A stretch of DNA of 52,505 nt from Streptococcaceae bacterium (GTDB taxonomy: Bacteria > Bacillota > Bacilli > Lactobacillales > Streptococcaceae), in contig JAKVKP010000017.1 of the NCBI GenBank assembly GCA_022484805.1, positions 1-52,505 on the forward strand, read 5' to 3'. The notes below the pieces were generated by a model. The model was not told where the DNA came from. It saw only the letters and a list, made by a program, of their open reading frames with translations, and searched no databases. Made by a program: the position numbers and the translations under genes. The first letter of the stretch is position 1. Every line of letters begins with the position of its first letter. Below, one piece after another: positions 49,295-52,505 of the stretch.

Positions 49295-49854
49295 TTTTTA
49301 ACTCCTTTATGACCAAATCGGTAATAAACAAAGCCAAATAATCCCGCAATTAGTAATACTAATGGTGCAGAAAAATTCAAAATAAATAATAAACCAACAC
49401 TTACTAGCATAATTAAGAAACCGTATTGATTTCGAATATTATGTTGATAAAGGGTAATTGCCGCAGTTAAAATCATTGCCGACGATGCCGCTCGGATACC
49501 TAAAAATGCACTTTGAATGCGTGCTGTCATCGGTAAAATCGAATAGAGAATCGTTGCAATTAGCATTAAAACAAATGCTGGCAAGATTGCACCTAGAGCA
49601 GCACAAAACATTCCTCGCCAACCATTAATCCTTTTACCTACAAAGCATGCACAATTCAAGACAATCATTCCTGGTAAAGTTTGCGATAGGGTAGCATATT
49701 CTAAAAAATCATCCTTATCAATTAATTGATTATTGTCAACTAAATCTCTTTGAAGCACTGGTAGCATTGCCAAGCCACCTGCAAACGTAAATAGACTTGC
49801 AATAAAAAAAGTTTTGAACAAAATTAGATTATTTGACTTTTGAAAAATTTTCAA
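49291..49854 (-). CDS. Chromate-transporter family protein, first half-gene
   Basis: 187 aa from a TTG at 49854 with GGAG five bases upstream; the longer GTG frame lacks a site. FIASLFTFAGGLAMLPVLQRDLVD and ATLSQTLPGMIVLNCACFVG are the CHR motifs. Two-gene operon with the following partner. Confidence 0.85.
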   Translation of the reverse strand: MKIFQKSNNLILFKTFFIASLFTFAGGLAMLPVLQRDLVDNNQLIDKDDFLEYATLSQTLPGMIVLNCACFVGKRINGWRGMFCAALGAILPAFVLMLIATILYSILPMTARIQSAFLGIRAASSAMILTAAITLYQHNIRNQYGFLIMLVSVGLLFILNFSAPLVLLIAGLFGFVYYRFGHKGVKK

Positions 49855-49956
49855 AACAACTCCTTTATTAACTTCGTTACTTGATAAAATCACTATAATT
49901 TAATCATAACTTTTTACCGATACATTAACAATTATAACTATCTTTTATTTGATTTA

Positions 49957-50805
49957 TCAGTCAATAGTCAAACGCTTCGTTTCCAATAAATAGCCACTAC
50001 CACCAACATAAACGCGATTAATTTTATCCTGCAAATCAATTTTTAATTGAACACGTATTTCAGAGAATGAATCCAGAATAGCACCCTGCTCAATAACATA
50101 AGTATCTCTTCTTGAATATTGATGCTGGTAGAGATAGCAAGATAGCGCACCATTTGAAGTTCCTGTTGCTGCTTCCTCATTAATTTCGTATAGTGGCGCA
50201 AAATTTCGACAAATAATTCGGTCACCGTTGAAAGCAAATAAATGCAAGCCAACCACATTGTAATCAGCGCTGATTGCTGCGATGGCCTCAAAATTAGGCT
50301 TCAATGCTTGTAACTGTGTCTCACTTTTAATTGGAATCAAAATATCTTTCAAACCCGTTGATACAATCTGAATCTGATAATTTTCATCAATATCTTTAAT
50401 ATCAAAGCAGTTTTCAAACCGCTCTGGATTAATTACATCACCAAATACCGGCTTCATTTGTTCCATTAAAACAATTTCATTCTTTATCGAAATAGCAAGA
50501 ATGCCACTTTTAGTCTCAATTGTATAATCCGCCTTAGATAGCTTATGTAGATGTTCCATGATTGCAAAAGCACCAATTGTTGCGTGTCCGCACAAATTCA
50601 CTTCTTCTTTTGGCGTAAAATATTCAAATTGATAATCCGCAACCCTTGATTGGGTAATGAATACTGTTTCAGCATAGCCTAGCTTATTCGCAAGGTACAT
50701 TTTTTGTGCAACAGTCAATTGATAGACATCAAATACCACACCTGCTTTATTACCACCTTGCACATCTTTGCTGAAACCACTAGCGACATGAACAAATACT
50801 TCCAT
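49957..50805 (-). CDS. PhzF-family isomerase-like protein
   Basis: 282 aa from ATG 50805 (MEVFVHVASGFSKDVQGGNKAGVV), about 10 bases after GAAGGGAAG; upstream codons are not family-like. Two pseudo-symmetric halves; the active-site acidic residue lies in TPKEEVNLCGHATIGA. Family members isomerise small acids; no substrate can be named here. Confidence 0.87.
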   Translation of the reverse strand: MEVFVHVASGFSKDVQGGNKAGVVFDVYQLTVAQKMYLANKLGYAETVFITQSRVADYQFEYFTPKEEVNLCGHATIGAFAIMEHLHKLSKADYTIETKSGILAISIKNEIVLMEQMKPVFGDVINPERFENCFDIKDIDENYQIQIVSTGLKDILIPIKSETQLQALKPNFEAIAAISADYNVVGLHLFAFNGDRIICRNFAPLYEINEEAATGTSNGALSCYLYQHQYSRRDTYVIEQGAILDSFSEIRVQLKIDLQDKINRVYVGGSGYLLETKRLTID

Positions 50806-50858
50806 CAATAAAATACTTCCCTTCATATGTAACCGATTGAATAAAATTCGCAGATAAT

Positions 50859-50898
50859 AAAAGCAAAGAATTGGTTTCGCCGCCAACCCTTTGCTTTT
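50859..50898 (-). terminator. Terminator after the psiE-like gene
   Basis: AAAAGCAAAG (50859-50868) / CTTTGCTTTT (50889-50898) with a further inner GGTT/AACC pairing; T-rich on both sides. Confidence 0.8.
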
Positions 50899-50936
50899 AT
50901 TTTAATACAAAAATTCACCAACACCAGAAATTATAA

Positions 50937-51392
50937 TTAATGGTGTAGATCCTCATCTTTACCTGATAATTTAGAAAAATCAAACGAGCTTTGTGGCTTT
51001 CTACCACGCATCCTCTCTACAGCATATTGTAGTAAAATTAAAGTCACAATTAAAATTAAAATTGAAACTGATAATAAAAGAATTTGCACGCCATCATGAG
51101 TAGACAGTATTTGACGCAAAACCGCCGTCACACAAATATAAATTAAATAACGAATTGGTATATGGTGATTTTCCTGTAAATAACGAAAAATCAGCATAAT
51201 AAATTCAAAGGTCATAAAAAACGTTAATACGTTTTGAATAATCGCATCTAACCTCAACTGACCACCTAAGCTGATTACAATTTGAAAAATTTCATATAAT
51301 TCTCTGGCCGAAACAATCAATAATAAGCCGGATAGCGTAATCAAAAAAATATCCAAAATAAAATTAATTGTTGCCTTGGTTTGTTTTTTCAT
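50937..51392 (-). CDS. PsiE-family membrane protein
   Basis: 151 aa, four membrane segments between residues 10 and 125. SARELYEIFQIVISL, FFMTFEFIMLIFRYLQENHHIPIRYLIYI and the polar C-tail fit PsiE, named after phosphate starvation in E. coli; function unknown. It starts where the PspC-like gene ends. Confidence 0.85.
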   Translation of the reverse strand: MKKQTKATINFILDIFLITLSGLLLIVSARELYEIFQIVISLGGQLRLDAIIQNVLTFFMTFEFIMLIFRYLQENHHIPIRYLIYICVTAVLRQILSTHDGVQILLLSVSILILIVTLILLQYAVERMRGRKPQSSFDFSKLSGKDEDLHH

Positions 51393-51647
51393 TTAATCAC
51401 CTACTGGCATAAAAATCCAAAGTAAAATGTAGGTTCCTACCCCAAAGCCTGCAAAGAAAATTAAAATAATCCAAATAATACGTAAGACAGTCGAGTCAAT
51501 ATTCAATTGTTTCGCGATACCGCCTAATACACCCGCAATTACACGATCGTTTCTTGATTTAGAGAATCCTAAAACACCAACAAGCCAACGAACAACAATA
51601 AGCGGTAGTAAAATTGTAAAAATACTAATTATTAATAAAAAAATCAT
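51393..51647 (-). CDS. PspC-domain membrane protein
   Basis: 84 aa. An N-terminal hydrophobic segment, then the PspC domain SKSRNDRVIAGVLGGIAKQLNIDSTVLRI and a second membrane segment ending in LLWIFMPVGD. PspC proteins take part in envelope-stress sensing. Four bp after the YlbF-like gene. Confidence 0.9.
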   Translation of the reverse strand: MIFLLIISIFTILLPLIVVRWLVGVLGFSKSRNDRVIAGVLGGIAKQLNIDSTVLRIIWIILIFFAGFGVGTYILLWIFMPVGD

Positions 51648-51651
51648 ATTT

Positions 51652-51999
51652 TTATCCTTTAGGACGATAGAGGTCTTGTACTGGTTTTAAGACAATTTTT
51701 TGAATATCATTAATAATAATTTGCAATGCTTGCTCTTTTGCCATTAATGATGTCAATAACTCATTTTCTTGTAAAGTAGCTTGAAACTCTTGGGCTTTAG
51801 CCTGATCGGCTTCATCTAGCTCTTCGCCATTTGCAATTTTATCTTGTAGCCCTTGTTGAAACACAATAAAAGCATCATATGAAGCTTTCGCTTCTGGTTG
51901 CTCATTAATTATCTCTAAAGCCTGTTTAATATCTTGATATTCTTGAGAATTTCTAATTTCAGCTTCTAATTGGTTCGCTGTATCATAAATATTCGCCAT
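51652..51999 (-). CDS. YlbF/YmcA-family protein
   Basis: 115 aa, all-helical. NIYDTANQLEAEIRNSQEYQDIKQAL at the start and the LLTSLMAKEQALQIIINDIQK helix fit YlbF. In B. subtilis YlbF, YmcA and YaaT form a complex that modulates RNase Y and development. ATG after AAAGGAG. Confidence 0.85.
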   Translation of the reverse strand: MANIYDTANQLEAEIRNSQEYQDIKQALEIINEQPEAKASYDAFIVFQQGLQDKIANGEELDEADQAKAQEFQATLQENELLTSLMAKEQALQIIINDIQKIVLKPVQDLYRPKG

Positions 52000-52015
52000 T
52001 TAAATACTCCTTTTT

Positions 52016-52357
52016 TTACTCAACTTCAAAAACTTCACGATCAATCAACGTCTGCATTTGAAAATAAAATTTTTCTTGAATCATTTGATTTTTATCATTT
52101 TTAAAAATATTGACAAGTCTTAAGCCTGACATATCGGTGATTGATAGCTTTAGTTTACTCAATTCACGATTGACAATGATTTTAAGTTTAAACCCGTCTC
52201 CAGAATTTGGAACAGTTTCTAATAATCTTTCAAACTGGAAATTACCACTTGCAGTTTCAACAAAACCATTATCACGTAATGTAAATTTTTTAACATTTGG
52301 ATTTAAACGATAGGTGTTTTTACTATCTTCTAGATGTACACTTGTCTGAAATGCCAT
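52016..52357 (-). CDS. DUF1831-family protein
   Basis: 113 aa. AFQTSVHLEDSKNTYRLNPNVKKFTLRDNGF and FQFERLLE fit DUF1831, a small family found next to a cysteine desulfurase in lactic acid bacteria, as here. Its role is unknown; a helper for sulfur transfer is plausible. Confidence 0.85.
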   Translation of the reverse strand: MAFQTSVHLEDSKNTYRLNPNVKKFTLRDNGFVETASGNFQFERLLETVPNSGDGFKLKIIVNRELSKLKLSITDMSGLRLVNIFKNDKNQMIQEKFYFQMQTLIDREVFEVE

Positions 52358-52366
52358 TTGTCCGCC

Positions 52367-52505
52367 TCACTTCGTTCCTTGAATTAATGCAGTAATTAGC
52401 TCCTTTACTGCTTCCCTAGTTGTTGTCTTACCAAAGCTAATTCGAATATTCTCTGTTAATTTTTCTGAGTCCAGCCCATACATCGCCTCAAGTACATGAC
52501 TCGGT
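52367..52505 (-). CDS. Cysteine desulfurase, C-terminal end only
   Basis: The last 45 codons before TGA at 52367 read SHVLEAMYGLDSEKLTENIR, then ISFGKTTTREAVKELITAL, the C-terminal domain of NifS/IscS-type PLP enzymes. Distinct from sufS at 4.6 kb. The rest lies beyond the window. Likely serves tRNA thiolation with DUF1831 and MnmA, inferred from common neighbours in lactic acid bacteria. Confidence 0.85.
   Translation of the reverse strand, partial: PSHVLEAMYGLDSEKLTENIRISFGKTTTREAVKELITALIQGTK

Overview
The window looks like a chromosomal segment from a low-GC Gram-positive coccus or rod of the order Lactobacillales. The support is the suf order C-D-S-U-B, the 61-aa zinc-type S14, the DUF951-ychF-DUF1129 cluster, the DUF1831 gene beside a cysteine desulfurase, an L-2-hydroxyisocaproate-type dehydrogenase and a LevR/sigma-54 controlled sugar PTS. 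Proteins such as RpoA resemble those of enterococci and relatives; I cannot fix genus or species. Almost every gene is on the minus strand. Only the CDP-alcohol transferase, azlC, azlD, the VTT-domain gene and one integrase remnant are on the plus strand.

Layout. (1) 1-2414 is an accessory scar. It holds the 5' part of a lipase that resembles reverse-domain type VII secretion effectors, an upstream membrane-anchored DUF1310 protein (possible immunity protein), a short cold-shock protein, a coiled-coil pseudogene and the frameshifted end of a plus-strand tyrosine recombinase. The recombinase end abuts the 3' end of the suf operon. (2) 2441-8003 is the iron-sulfur operon sufCDSUB with a Fur-like operator at its promoter. 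The 3' end of sufU is duplicated in the sufU-sufB spacer. (3) 8273-11029 holds a helical stress-type protein, DUF1129, ychF and DUF951, followed by about 800 bp without a convincing gene but with a 61-bp repeat. (4) 11753-14649 is the ECF vitamin-transporter module ecfA1-ecfA2-ecfT plus an unknown gene. (5) 14821-18512 is the methionine ABC importer metQ-metN-metI and a hydroxyacid dehydrogenase. (6) 18575-33332 is the full S10-spc-alpha ribosomal super-operon, from a strong promoter and structured leader at 33.2-33.3 kb to rplQ. Three spacers inside or after it carry repeat-like insertions.

(7) 33606-39601 is a housekeeping mix: CDP-alcohol phosphatidyltransferase, small membrane protein, sirtuin, HAD phosphatase fused to a MazG-like domain, Nudix hydrolase, branched-chain amino acid exporter azlCD and a VTT/DedA-like membrane protein. 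(8) 39602-48602 is a sigma-54 dependent lactose/cellobiose-family PTS operon. Its transcription order is IIB, IIA, Eis-like GNAT, IIC, GH1 6-phospho-beta-glucosidase, MupG-like DUF871. It has a near-perfect -24/-12 promoter, and its LevR-type activator lies upstream on the same strand. (9) 48728-49854 is a two-gene chromate-transporter pair. (10) 49957-52505 holds a PhzF-like protein and a small operon: cysteine desulfurase end, DUF1831, YlbF-type, PspC and PsiE.

Candidates for something undescribed: the lipase/DUF1310 pair beside a dead integrase; the PTS operon combining a MupG homologue with an Eis-like acetyltransferase; the sufU tail duplication around a hairpin-rich insert; and a dispersed repeat of about 50 bp that also sits between rplB and rpsS. 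No tRNA, rRNA or CRISPR array was seen. All calls come from reading the sequence; no database search was run.
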